Shown: positions 24,487 to 33,007 of the stretch, piece after piece | How the letters are laid out: each line of letters opens with the position of its first letter | Position numbering within the stretch: the stretch's first letter is position 1 | From: Pseudoalteromonas espejiana DSM 9414 | GTDB taxonomy: Bacteria; Pseudomonadota; Gammaproteobacteria; Enterobacterales; Alteromonadaceae | NCBI RefSeq assembly: GCF_002221525.1 | Contig: NZ_CP011028.1 | Location: forward strand, 2,243,001 to 2,307,000 | DNA length: 64,000 nucleotides | Reading direction: 5' to 3' | Made by a program: the position numbers and the translations under genes | The notes under the pieces: model-generated | The model's input: the letters and a program-made list of their open reading frames with translations, nothing else | Told to the model about the DNA's origin: nothing | Databases searched by the model: none

Positions 24487-26283
24487 ATGTTTGATTTAAT
24501 AAGCAAACGCAGCGCTAATTTAAAAAATGACGTTTTAGCAGGCTTAACCGCCGTGCTAACACTCATCCCAGAAGCGGTCGCGTTTACCTTTGTAGCCGGT
24601 ATTGACCCAATGATGGGACTATATGGCTCTTTCTTTATTGGTTTTATTACCGCTGTTTTTGGCGGCCGCCCTGCTATGATTTCTGGCGCGGCGGGCTCTA
24701 TGGCCGTAGTAACTACCGCGTTTATTATTATGTTTGGGCTAGAGTATTTACTGGCTGCTGTGGTGTTAACCGGTGTGTTACAGGTTATATTTGGCGCGCT
24801 TAAAAAGGGCAAGTTTATAAGGCTATTACCTCACCCTGTAATGCTTGGCTTTGTAAACGGCTTAGCCATAGTAATTGGTATGGCGCAATTTGGGCAATTT
24901 AAAGAAAACGTTCGTGTGGTATACGATGAGCAACACGATATGTTTACTTACGCGGGCGATTGGATGCAGCTAACCAGCCCAGCCATGCTCACCATGATGG
25001 GGCTAATAGCGTTAACCATGGCCATTGTGTATTTTTTACCACGCTATACCAAAGCAATTCCTGCGCCCCTTGCCGCTATTGCCGTATGTACAGCCCTAGT
25101 TACATTTACGCCGCTTGAGTCAAAACTTGTTAGCGAAGTTGTGCACACGCAGCGTACTTCAATGATTGAAAAAGAAATCATTACTGAAAACTTTGATGCG
25201 GTAAAAAATCAAATTCCTCACGGGCAATATAGTGAAGCTGCGCAAAATATAGCATTAGAGCGCCCAACTGATGCGCAAATTATGGCTAAATGGCAAGCTA
25301 ACGAAGCGCAAAAAGTAGCCGAAGGATTAAAAGAGACTGCCGATCCACTTGATGGTAGCTTAAAAGGTGCATTACCAAGTTTTCACTTTCCACAAATTAG
25401 CTGGGATTTAACCAATAGCGACTCGCTCGATGCGCTAATTACCGTGTTAATGCTTGCGCTTATTTTGTCATCGGTTGGTTTAATTGAAACGCTTATGACC
25501 CTTTCGCTTATTGATGAAATAACACAAACCCGCGGGCAAGGTAATCGTGAGTCTGTGGCACAAGGCTCGGGCAATATTTTAAGCGGTTTATTTGGTGGCA
25601 TGTGCGGCTGCGCCATGATTGGCCAAAGTATGGTGTGTTTAAATTCAGGTGGCCGAGGCCGTGCAGCAGGTATTGCTACCGCTTTATTTATGCTGGTATT
25701 TATTTTGTTTTTTCCAAGCTTAATTGAAATGATCCCTGTTGCATCATTAATTGGCGTTATGTTTATGGTGGTTATTGCAACCTTTGAATGGTCATCTTTA
25801 CGCTTATTTGGCCGCGTTCCAAAGTCTGAAATATTTATCATTATTGTGGTATCAACCGTTACCGTATTGCTTGATTTAGCCGTTGCAGTAGGCATAGGTA
25901 TTGTTATTTCAGCCTTAGTTTATGCGTGGAATTCTGCAAAAGAAATCCGTATTAAATGCAGCGATGAATCGCAAAGCGAAAAAACCTATCAAGTAACGGG
26001 TAATCTATTTTTTGGCTCAATAACCTCGTTTAAAGAAGGGTTTAACCCACATAACGACCCACAAAAAGTGTGTATAGATTTTGCCAATGCCAGAGTGTGC
26101 GACCAATCAGGTATTGAAGCTATACATGGTTTAAGCGTACGTTATAAAGCATTAGGTAAAACGTTGTATTTACGCCACTTAAGCCCTGAGTCTGCCCAGT
26201 TATTACAAAAAGCAGGTGATTTAGTTGAGGTTAACATTGTTGAAGACCCTAAATACCCTGTAGCCAACGACGCTATGGCGTAA
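24487..26283 (+). CDS. SulP family anion transporter with STAS domain
   Basis: A 598-aa SLC26/SulP transporter. The signature LTAVLTLIPEAVAFTFVAGI is at residues 20-39, with GLYGSFFIGFITAVFGGRPAMISGAAGSMAVV, quoted as GLYGSFFIGF and GGRPAMISGAAGSMAVV, completing the first conserved block. About ten or more helices follow, and a C-terminal STAS domain begins near 500 (VCIDFANARVCDQSGIEAI). Such proteins move sulfate, bicarbonate or other anions. Residues about 210-300 form an unusually long hydrophilic insert between helices. Start at 24487 has GAGGA five bases upstream; an in-frame ATG at 24451 lacks one. Confidence 0.87.
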   Translation: MFDLISKRSANLKNDVLAGLTAVLTLIPEAVAFTFVAGIDPMMGLYGSFFIGFITAVFGGRPAMISGAAGSMAVVTTAFIIMFGLEYLLAAVVLTGVLQVIFGALKKGKFIRLLPHPVMLGFVNGLAIVIGMAQFGQFKENVRVVYDEQHDMFTYAGDWMQLTSPAMLTMMGLIALTMAIVYFLPRYTKAIPAPLAAIAVCTALVTFTPLESKLVSEVVHTQRTSMIEKEIITENFDAVKNQIPHGQYSEAAQNIALERPTDAQIMAKWQANEAQKVAEGLKETADPLDGSLKGALPSFHFPQISWDLTNSDSLDALITVLMLALILSSVGLIETLMTLSLIDEITQTRGQGNRESVAQGSGNILSGLFGGMCGCAMIGQSMVCLNSGGRGRAAGIATALFMLVFILFFPSLIEMIPVASLIGVMFMVVIATFEWSSLRLFGRVPKSEIFIIIVVSTVTVLLDLAVAVGIGIVISALVYAWNSAKEIRIKCSDESQSEKTYQVTGNLFFGSITSFKEGFNPHNDPQKVCIDFANARVCDQSGIEAIHGLSVRYKALGKTLYLRHLSPESAQLLQKAGDLVEVNIVEDPKYPVANDAMA

Positions 26284-26304
26284 TAAGGCACTTGGGTAAC
26301 TTAC

Positions 26305-26340
26305 TTAAAAAGCTCGGATTTTTCCGAGCTTTTTATTTTA
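26305..26340 (+). terminator. Terminator of the SulP gene
   Basis: The stem AAAAGCTCGGA / TCCGAGCTTTT with a TTTT-like loop is followed by TATTTTA. Confidence 0.87.
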
Positions 26341-26415
26341 AATCAATTGTTTAAATTATTTTCAGCTGATAAGTTAGGCACTTATATAGACTAGCGCACA
26401 TAAAAGGATGTAACT

Positions 26416-26583
26416 ATGCCACTCATACAAATTATTCTATTTATTGCTTTTGCCGTGTTAACTACAATAGGCTACAAAAAGAATAACCGTAACTTAATGC
26501 TATTAGGTGCCATTGCTATATCGTTCGCGTTTGTGGGGCTTGATTTTTTAATAGGCGTAGAAGAAGGATTATCAGGCAGGTAA
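26416..26583 (+). CDS. Small 55-aa membrane protein, unknown function
   Basis: A 56-codon frame runs from ATG at 26416 to TAA at 26581-26583, with AAAAGGA six or seven bases upstream. The product begins MPLIQIILFIAFAVLTTIGY, then has a basic turn KKNNRN, a second hydrophobic stretch LMLLGAIAISFAFVGLDFLI, and the tail GVEEGLSGR. Two helices joined by a positively charged turn suggest an inner-membrane hairpin with the turn in the cytoplasm. It sits alone between the SulP terminator and the dienelactone hydrolase gene. I do not recognise the family. The good ribosome-binding site and the hydrophobic pattern support a real gene. Confidence 0.65.
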   Translation: MPLIQIILFIAFAVLTTIGYKKNNRNLMLLGAIAISFAFVGLDFLIGVEEGLSGR

Positions 26584-26716
26584 GCTAAAACTCAATAACT
26601 AATTTTATACATTAAAAAGGTTCGATAAATAAAGAGATAAACTGCTCGTTTTTTATCCCTAATACGTTATGGTAATAAATAACAATTCATAACTAATAAT
26701 AATGGAAGGAGCAGCC

Positions 26717-27613
26717 ATGAATACCCCGCAATCAGACCATATCCCCCAAGAAGCCTTTGATTGGTACGACGAATACGCCCACGGCTTAATGGACAGACGT
26801 ACATTTATGAAAAAACTTGGCGGTTTAGCTGCACTTGGGTTTTCAATGAGCGTACTAACCAGTGCCCTGCTGCCCAATTATGCGTTTGCAGAGCAAGTAT
26901 CGTTTAACGATGACGATATTAAAGCCACTTACGAAGAATTTGATTCGCCAAACGGGCATGGTAAAGGCAAAGGCAAAGGTTACTTAGCAGTACCCAGCAC
27001 AATTGAAGGTAAACTGCCTGTTGTATTAGTTATTCACGAAAACCGAGGGTTAAACCCTTACGTAAAAGATGTAGCAAGGCGCTTAGCCAAAAAAGGCTTT
27101 ATTGCCTTTGCCCCCGATGCACTCTTTCCGCTTGGAGGCTACCCGGGTAATGACGATGAAGGCCGTGCAATGCAAAAAACCATGGACAGAGCTAAAATTC
27201 AAAACGACTTTGTAGCCGCTGCTCACTTTTTAAAGAACCATTCAAATAGTAACGGCAAACTAGGGGCTGTGGGCTTTTGTTTTGGGGGTTATATTGTTAA
27301 TTACTTAGCAGCCGTTGAGAGTGATTTGCTCAGCGCTGGCGTGCCCTTTTATGGCACTCCTGCCAGTGAGTCTCTTCACAAAAATATAAAAGCGCCTTTA
27401 ATGATTCAATTAGGTGAGCTTGATAAACGTGTTAACGCTACATGGCCTGATTATGAAAAGAGCTTAAAAGCTAACAATGTTGAGTACACTATGCACATGT
27501 ACGAAGGTGCCAACCATGGTTTTCATAACGACTCTACTGGACGTTATGATGAGCAAAAAGCAGAACTTGCTTGGCAGCGTACCTTAGCGTTTTTTAATGA
27601 AAAGCTAAGTTAA
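26717..27613 (+). CDS. Tat-exported dienelactone hydrolase family protein (YghX-like)
   Basis: A 298-aa alpha/beta hydrolase. After a short N-terminal extension, DRRTFMKKLGGLAALGF (26-42) is a twin-arginine signal, with likely cleavage after AFA near 58. The hydrolase has the nucleophile C188 in GFCFGG, a GELDKRV aspartate and an ANHGFH histidine, the Cys-Asp-His triad of dienelactone hydrolases. The natural substrate is unknown; the family opens lactones or cleaves esters. The glycine-lysine run HGKGKGKG is typical of YghX relatives. ATG at 26717 was chosen because GGAAGGAG lies five bases upstream; the ATG at 26702 overlaps it. Confidence 0.85.
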   Translation: MNTPQSDHIPQEAFDWYDEYAHGLMDRRTFMKKLGGLAALGFSMSVLTSALLPNYAFAEQVSFNDDDIKATYEEFDSPNGHGKGKGKGYLAVPSTIEGKLPVVLVIHENRGLNPYVKDVARRLAKKGFIAFAPDALFPLGGYPGNDDEGRAMQKTMDRAKIQNDFVAAAHFLKNHSNSNGKLGAVGFCFGGYIVNYLAAVESDLLSAGVPFYGTPASESLHKNIKAPLMIQLGELDKRVNATWPDYEKSLKANNVEYTMHMYEGANHGFHNDSTGRYDEQKAELAWQRTLAFFNEKLS

Positions 27614-27626
27614 TATAAGCTAATAA

Positions 27627-27664
27627 GTTAACGCCACCAGCTTTAAATGGGTGGCGTTATTTAA
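27627..27664. terminator. Bidirectional terminator, hydrolase / VOC gene
   Basis: The stem TAACGCCACC (27629-27638) with GGTGGCGTTA (27650-27659) is flanked by A/T tracts between convergent genes. Confidence 0.8.
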
Positions 27665-27665
27665 G

Positions 27666-28010
27666 TTAATTGAGCTCTGTAATATGTAAAAGCTCACCAG
27701 AGGGCCCCCATAAATAAATCACTTTACCCCACGGCTCTTGTTTTATCCCTTCAAAGCGAATATCAAAGTGAGTTAACTTACTAATAGTGTTAAAGGCTTC
27801 GTTTATGTTTAATACGCACACTTGCAGCATTAAGTTTTCAGCAAATTCTTTTTTATAGTATCGTTGTAAAAACAAACTGCATTCGCCTGATGTTGCAATA
27901 CTTAAATCACCTGACGCCGGCTCAACATTAAAGCCTAGCGCCTGATAAAAGTCACACGATTGTTGATAGTTTTTACACGGCACAAACACTCTAATATCAT
28001 CTACTTGCAT
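27666..28010 (-). CDS. VOC (glyoxalase/bleomycin-resistance fold) protein
   Basis: A 114-aa single-domain protein of the vicinal-oxygen-chelate superfamily. DDIRVFVPCKNYQQSCDFYQALGF (split: DDIRVFVPCKNYQQS, CDFYQALGF) is the typical first beta-alpha unit. The C-terminal block PWGKVIYLWGPSGELLHITE, with the glutamate at its end, is typical of the second. The family includes glyoxalases, dioxygenases and antibiotic-binding proteins, so no reaction can be assigned. The first canonical metal histidine is not obvious, so it may be non-enzymatic. It is encoded 13 bases downstream of the LysR gene on the same strand, probably cotranscribed with it. Confidence 0.78.
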   Translation of the reverse strand: MQVDDIRVFVPCKNYQQSCDFYQALGFNVEPASGDLSIATSGECSLFLQRYYKKEFAENLMLQVCVLNINEAFNTISKLTHFDIRFEGIKQEPWGKVIYLWGPSGELLHITELN

Positions 28011-28023
28011 AATTAGTTACCGG

Positions 28024-28959
28024 TTAATTTAATACGCTTTCGTCTATAATACCTTTTGCAATAAGAGCTTTTAAAATAGTGGTGCTTTTTTCTCTAAAGG
28101 CATCGCGAAGTAAGCGCACTGCAGGGGTGATTGACTGCCTGCTTGGGCATACTAGCCAAAGCTCTGTTGGTGTGGGTTTATAATCTTGCATAACGCTTAC
28201 AACATTACCAGCAAGTAGGTCGTTAGACATATCTAAGCACGACTTAACCGCAAGCCCTTTGCCCGATACACACCAGCGCCTTACTAAATCGCCATCATTT
28301 GTGGCATGGCAGCCATTCATTTTAACTTTAAACTCACCATTTTGGCCGCTAAATACCCATACGTCTTTTATTATATCTTGCAGTTGATAAAACAAGCCTT
28401 TGTGCGCGGCTAAGTCGTGTGGGTGTATTGGCGTGCCTTGCTCATCTAAATATGCTTGCGTAGCGCATAATACTCGCGGTACGTTACAAATTTTAAAACC
28501 ATACATACTGGCATCATTAGGTTTGCCGTAGCGCAGTGCTATATCAACCGAATCGCGATAAAAGTCGATATTACTGTCGCTAATATTGGCGCGCAGGCTT
28601 AACTGAGTGTGGGTTTGCATAAATTCGTCAAGCCACGGAATAACAATATTACGGCCTAAATCGGATGAGAGCGCAATGCGCAGCTCGCCGTCTATTGTGT
28701 CGTCATCGCTTTTCATGGTTTGTTTGGCTTGCTCTAGCATTGCTAAAGCTTGCTGGCACTGAGGTATGTAGCGCTCCCCTGCTGCCGATAAACGTAAATG
28801 CCGAGTGGTACGAATAAATAAGTCGAGCCCGAGTGCTTGCTCTACTCTTTTTACTGCAGCACTGGCTGTTGCGGTGCGCATATCTAAATTTGAAGCGGCG
28901 GCAGTAATGCTTCTAAATTCCGCCACTTTTAAAATTACCTGTAAGTCTTCTAAAAGCAT
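28024..28959 (-). CDS. LysR-family transcriptional regulator
   Basis: A 311-aa LysR regulator. The N-terminal winged helix-turn-helix is MLLEDLQVILKVAEFRSITAAA followed by ATASAAVKRVEQALGLDLFIRTTR (pieces: VAEFRSITAAASNLD, SAAVKRVEQALGLDLF). A linker helix and a two-lobe effector domain starting near GELRIALSSDLGRNIV come next. It is divergent from the dehydrogenase gene at 29185, the classic arrangement for a LysR protein controlling its neighbour, with a 225-bp shared control region. The likely inducer is a small electrophile or quinone-like compound, by analogy with neighbouring functions; this is inference. The VOC gene downstream likely shares its transcript. Confidence 0.9.
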   Translation of the reverse strand: MLLEDLQVILKVAEFRSITAAASNLDMRTATASAAVKRVEQALGLDLFIRTTRHLRLSAAGERYIPQCQQALAMLEQAKQTMKSDDDTIDGELRIALSSDLGRNIVIPWLDEFMQTHTQLSLRANISDSNIDFYRDSVDIALRYGKPNDASMYGFKICNVPRVLCATQAYLDEQGTPIHPHDLAAHKGLFYQLQDIIKDVWVFSGQNGEFKVKMNGCHATNDGDLVRRWCVSGKGLAVKSCLDMSNDLLAGNVVSVMQDYKPTPTELWLVCPSRQSITPAVRLLRDAFREKSTTILKALIAKGIIDESVLN

Positions 28960-29184
28960 TTTGTATTAATCCATTATCAACTTAATGATTTAATTATTAT
29001 TTTTGGCAAAATTTAGCGCTTTAGATTTGCCGACTTGGGTGTTGAGCAACCAATAAGCCATTTATTATCTATTTTTCTTTGATAATGTTTCAATGATTAC
29101 GTGGTTTATCAATATAAAAACAAATTTTACACTGTACCCATCTGCTAGTCACTAGCCACTATTTATTAAATTAGGACAATTATT

Positions 29185-30210
29185 ATGAAAGCCATTGGAT
29201 ACACGCAGTCTTTACCTGTTTCAAACCCTGAGTCATTAATTGATGTGGAGCTTGCTCAACCTATAGCAACAGGCCACGATTTACTTATCAAAGTAAAAGC
29301 AATTGCAGTAAATCCTGCCGATTATAAAGTGCGTTTATTTATGCCACCAACCGATGGCCAAGTAAAAGTAATAGGTTGGGATGCGGTAGGCGAAGTCGTT
29401 GCCACTGGCGATGCGGTAACCGGCTTTAAACCAGGTGACGCTGTATATTATGCTGGCGATATTACTCGCCCAGGTTCTAATGCTGAATTTCAATTAGTTG
29501 ATGAACGTATTGTTGGCTTTAAACCACAAAGCCTAAACGATGCAGAAGCCGCAGCTTTACCACTGACAGCTATTACAGCTTACGAATTATTATTTGAGCA
29601 TTTAAACATTGTTAAACAAAGCGCTGATTCAAAAACAAAATCAGACGAAGTCATTTTAGTAACGGGTGCAGCAGGTGGTGTTGGCTCTATTTTTATTCAA
29701 TTAGCAAAAGCAATTACAGGCGCAACCGTTATTGCCACTGCATCACGTGAGAGCTCACAAGCATGGGTTAAAAAATTAGGCGCTGATCATGTGGTTGATC
29801 ATACAAAACCACTTCCTGCTCAAATTGACGCATTAAATATTGGCCCAGTAACGCATGTTGCAAGCTTACACAGCACAGATACCTACTTTGAAGCTTACAC
29901 AGACGTGCTTGCACCCTTTGGTAAAATTGCCATGATTGACGACCCTGAATCGTTAGATGTAAGTAAATTAAAAATGAAAAGCTTATCGCTGCATTGGGAG
30001 TTTATGTTTGCTCGTTCTATGTTTAATGCCAAAGACTTAATTGAACAAAGCAAATTATTAAACCACGTAGCTGATTTAATTGACCAAGGCTACATTCAAA
30101 CCACAATTGGTAAAAACCTAGGCACAATTAACGCTGCTAATTTACGTGCTGCCCACGAAGAGTTAGAAGCGGGTAAGTCAATTGGTAAAATTGTGCTTGA
30201 AGGCTTTTAA
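29185..30210 (+). CDS. Medium-chain dehydrogenase/reductase, zinc-type alcohol dehydrogenase-like (quinone oxidoreductase group)
   Basis: A 341-aa MDR-superfamily oxidoreductase. The GroES-like N-terminal half has AVNPADYKVR and GWDAVGEVVATG. The NADPH-binding motif is VTGAAGGVGSIFIQLAK at about 159-175. The cysteines that bind structural zinc in true alcohol dehydrogenases are missing, so it belongs with quinone or enal reductases. It probably reduces quinones or alpha,beta-unsaturated carbonyls with NADPH. It is divergent from a LysR gene and probably under its control. GGAC precedes the ATG by about 9 bases. A clear terminator follows at 30241-30270. Confidence 0.85.
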   Translation: MKAIGYTQSLPVSNPESLIDVELAQPIATGHDLLIKVKAIAVNPADYKVRLFMPPTDGQVKVIGWDAVGEVVATGDAVTGFKPGDAVYYAGDITRPGSNAEFQLVDERIVGFKPQSLNDAEAAALPLTAITAYELLFEHLNIVKQSADSKTKSDEVILVTGAAGGVGSIFIQLAKAITGATVIATASRESSQAWVKKLGADHVVDHTKPLPAQIDALNIGPVTHVASLHSTDTYFEAYTDVLAPFGKIAMIDDPESLDVSKLKMKSLSLHWEFMFARSMFNAKDLIEQSKLLNHVADLIDQGYIQTTIGKNLGTINAANLRAAHEELEAGKSIGKIVLEGF

Positions 30211-30238
30211 ATAACACACATTAAACGCAATTTTTGCA

Positions 30239-30270
30239 ATAAAGCGCTAATAACAATTAGCGCTTTTTTA
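30239..30270 (+). terminator. Terminator after the MDR dehydrogenase gene
   Basis: The stem AAAGCGCTAA (30241-30250) / TTAGCGCTTT (30257-30266) is followed by TTTA. Confidence 0.85.
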
Positions 30271-30430
30271 TGGCCACCACTTATTAACTAATAATATTTG
30301 ATAAAGATTCAATTATTACACTGTTTATTGCAGATTATTATTTACCTATTATTCCTCTCAAGCAAAACGGTTTAACCATTTAGGTAATAGCCGCTTAATT
30401 ATAATTTACCAAACGCAATGAGTAGCAAAT

Positions 30431-31537
30431 ATGAATAGTTTAAAAACCACATTAGCCATAGCAACACTTTCACTAGCAGCAAGTGCTGTTACAAGCGTAA
30501 ATGCAGCACAGGTTGGCCCACTTGAAACGGTGACTACTTTTAACAAATACCGTGGTGCTGGCATCACTATTACGCCAGCAGGACGAATGATTGTAAGCAT
30601 GCACCCGCTTGACGCGCCAAAAACTCGCGTAGTTGAAATTATGGCAAATGGTGCTCAACAGCCTTTCCCTACCATCGATTGGGCTGATGGCCCTGAGTTT
30701 GGCAAGGTAGGCCTTGCAGCCGTAATTGGTGTACATAGCGACAGTAAAGGTGTGGTTTGGATTTTAGACATGGGCAGCGAGAAAGTCGCACCTAAACTTA
30801 TTGCATGGGATAGCGTAGCTAATACCTTAGTTAATACTATTGAACTAAATAAAGCAGCAGTACTTGCTAACTCATTTTTACAAGACTTTGTAATTGATGA
30901 GCGTAACGACAAAATTTACATTGCCGATATGTCATTTGGTAACTTTATGGGCGCAACTAAACCTGCATTTATAGTGGTTGACTTAAAAACTGGCGAATCA
31001 ACTCGCGTACTTGAAGGCAATGCTAAGCTAATGCCAGAGGACCGTGACATTGTTATTGAAGCCTCTCCCGTTGCGTCTAAATCAGCAGAAGGTGAAACAA
31101 CAAACCTTCGCTTTGGTTTAAACCCAATTACCATTGATGATAAAAATGAGTGGGTATACTTTGGCGCATTTACAGGCACAAGCGTTTACCGTATTCCGGC
31201 AAAAACGCTCGCTAATAGCACGTATTCAGATGCTAAAAAAGCAAAAAGCATTGAAGTATTTGGCCCTAAAAACCCAAGCGATGGTATGACCTACGCGCCA
31301 GGTGGCGGTATTTTAGTAACCGACCTAGAAAACAATGCAATTGGCTTAACGACTAAAGGCCACTACGAAATAATTGTACAAGACAAAAAGCTATCATGGC
31401 CTGACAGCCTAGCTGTAAGCAATGGCTGGATATATGTAACACAAGATCAGCTCCACCAACACCCAGCATTTAGCCAAGGGTTTGGTAATGCAAAACCGCC
31501 ATACGTATTAACGCGTTTTCGCTTTAATCAAAAATAA
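30431..31537 (+). CDS. Major royal jelly / yellow family protein, secreted
   Basis: A 368-aa protein with a Sec signal peptide ending near SVNAA (residue 26). Repeated beta-propeller-like strands follow. Blocks include GVVWILDMGS, LQDFVIDERNDKIYIADM, FGLNPITIDDKNEWVYFG and LSWPDSLAVSNGWIYVT, matching the royal jelly/yellow family. In insects these proteins are linked to melanin chemistry; the bacterial members are mostly uncharacterised, with a six-bladed propeller close to SMP-30 lactonases. It is probably periplasmic. A second, diverged copy is at 35347-36480. The ribosome-binding site is weak. A terminator stands between it and the next gene. Confidence 0.82.
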   Translation: MNSLKTTLAIATLSLAASAVTSVNAAQVGPLETVTTFNKYRGAGITITPAGRMIVSMHPLDAPKTRVVEIMANGAQQPFPTIDWADGPEFGKVGLAAVIGVHSDSKGVVWILDMGSEKVAPKLIAWDSVANTLVNTIELNKAAVLANSFLQDFVIDERNDKIYIADMSFGNFMGATKPAFIVVDLKTGESTRVLEGNAKLMPEDRDIVIEASPVASKSAEGETTNLRFGLNPITIDDKNEWVYFGAFTGTSVYRIPAKTLANSTYSDAKKAKSIEVFGPKNPSDGMTYAPGGGILVTDLENNAIGLTTKGHYEIIVQDKKLSWPDSLAVSNGWIYVTQDQLHQHPAFSQGFGNAKPPYVLTRFRFNQK

Positions 31538-31550
31538 TTAATTATTTTAT

Positions 31551-31576
31551 AAGCCAGCCATACCGGCTGGCTTTTT
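31551..31576 (+). terminator. Terminator between the royal-jelly-type gene and the thioredoxin-like gene
   Basis: The stem AAGCCAGCC (31551-31559) / GGCTGGCTT (31565-31573) is followed by TTT. The next gene's AGGAG ribosome-binding site starts immediately after it, at 31577. Confidence 0.8.
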
Positions 31577-31588
31577 AGGAGTTAAGTG

Positions 31589-32143
31589 ATGCTACTAGAT
31601 ACCCCAATTTGTGATTTTGGCTGGCAAGCGCCCAACTTTACATTAAAAAACCCGCAAGGTGAGTCTTTTAACTTAGCCGATAACCTTGGCGAAAACGCCT
31701 TGTTAATCATGTTTATTTGTAACCATTGCCCTTATGTTCAACGCATTGCAAAGCGCTTAAGCCAAGACACCGCATTATTAATAAACGAAGGTGTAAATGT
31801 ATTGGCTATTATGTCGAACGACTATAAAAGTGTGCCTGCCGACTCCCCTGCTAATATGGAAAAATTTGCGAAACACCATGGCTTTTTATTTCCCTACCTT
31901 GTTGATGAAAACCAACACATAGGCAAACAATTTGGCGCTGTTTGCACACCTGATTTTTTTGGTTTTAATAAACATGGTGAGCTGCAATACCGTGGTCGCT
32001 TAGACGATGCAAAAATGAATGACGCCATAAATCGCACTGCTGAGTTAGTTAATGCAATGCGCCAAATTGCCGCAACAAACAAAGGCCCTGAGCAGCAAAC
32101 ACCTAGCATGGGCTGCTCTATAAAATGGAGTGATACATTATGA
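31589..32143 (+). CDS. Thioredoxin-fold protein, AhpC/TSA peroxiredoxin-like
   Basis: A 184-aa cytosolic redoxin. The N-terminal block DFGWQAPNFTLKNPQGESF begins the thioredoxin fold. The active-site region is FICNHCPYVQRI with C44 and C47, a CxxC carrying an extra P-Y-V as in the PRX-like thioredoxin group. GVNVLAIMSNDY and FLFPYLVDENQHIGKQFGAVCTPDFF (as FLFPYLVDE and GAVCTPDFFGF) follow the expected order. It probably reduces disulfides or peroxides. ATG at 31589 is preferred over the GTG at 31586 because AGGAG is then seven bases upstream. Its stop overlaps the next start (ATGA), so the two genes are coupled. Confidence 0.82.
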   Translation: MLLDTPICDFGWQAPNFTLKNPQGESFNLADNLGENALLIMFICNHCPYVQRIAKRLSQDTALLINEGVNVLAIMSNDYKSVPADSPANMEKFAKHHGFLFPYLVDENQHIGKQFGAVCTPDFFGFNKHGELQYRGRLDDAKMNDAINRTAELVNAMRQIAATNKGPEQQTPSMGCSIKWSDTL

Positions 32144-32928
32144 GTTCAACACACTTAAAATTAGGCGTAACCGATTTATCGTTTCATCATGTAACGGCTT
32201 CTTTAGTGAGCCATGTTTTAACTGATATGGGCTTTAATGTTGAGCGTGTTTATGCGCCGCATCAAGATAACTTTAAAAACCTTAAATCTGGCGAAGTAGA
32301 TTTACTCGCATCAGCGTGGCTTCCTTCAAGTCACGGCATTTACAAAGCCGATGTAGAGCAAGTTATACCTCTCATTGAGCTTGGCTTGCATTATAAGCCC
32401 TATGCACATTGGGGCGTGCCAGATTACGTACCGCAAAGTGCAGTTAACGAAATTAGTGATTTGCTAAAACCTAACGTGCTTGCAAAAATGCAAAAAACGA
32501 TTCAGGGCATTAATGCCGGTGCTGGCATTACCCGTTTTTCTATCAATATGATGAAAGAATATGGTCTCTCAAGTGCAGGATATGAGTTTTTCACAGGCAC
32601 CGAAAATGACTGCTTTAGCGCTTTTGAAAACGCAGTAGCCACACAAACCTGGTGCGTAGTACCATTATGGAAGCCACAATTTTTGCATTACAGGCACTCC
32701 ATACGTGAGCTTGAAGATCCACAAGGTTTACTAGGCAGTGTTGATAGAGCTGTACTACTGCTTCGCGAAGATAAACAAGCGCTGTTTAACCAAGCACAGT
32801 TAAACACCCTTGATAAATTACGTTTTTCAAATGACATAATTGCCGAGCTTGACTATAAAGTATGCAAAGATTTACAACCTCTCGATGATGTAACGCGTAA
32901 TTGGCTTAACAACAATCCAATTAAATAA
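32140..32928 (+). CDS. OpuAC-like substrate-binding-domain protein without a signal peptide
   Basis: A 262-aa protein resembling the glycine betaine/choline substrate-binding domain of ABC transporters. It has LKLGVTDLSFHHVTASLVSHVL, shown as LKLGVTDLSFHH, then GEVDLLASAWLPSSHGIY, AHWGVPDYV and TWCVVPLWKPQFLHYRH, which correspond to the OpuAC ligand-pocket segments. There is no signal peptide or lipobox, so it should stay in the cytoplasm, and no permease or ATPase is adjacent. It may sense or bind a quaternary amine or a related ligand rather than import it. It is translationally coupled to the thioredoxin-like gene. A TTGAGC/GCTCAA hairpin enclosing T7/A7 follows at 32933-32963. Confidence 0.75.
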   Translation: MSSTHLKLGVTDLSFHHVTASLVSHVLTDMGFNVERVYAPHQDNFKNLKSGEVDLLASAWLPSSHGIYKADVEQVIPLIELGLHYKPYAHWGVPDYVPQSAVNEISDLLKPNVLAKMQKTIQGINAGAGITRFSINMMKEYGLSSAGYEFFTGTENDCFSAFENAVATQTWCVVPLWKPQFLHYRHSIRELEDPQGLLGSVDRAVLLLREDKQALFNQAQLNTLDKLRFSNDIIAELDYKVCKDLQPLDDVTRNWLNNNPIK

Positions 32929-33007
32929 TTATTTGAGCTTTGTTTTTTTAAAAAAAGGCTCAATATAAACATTATTCGGCTTAGGTAGCCACTTAACGGA
33001 GATAACC

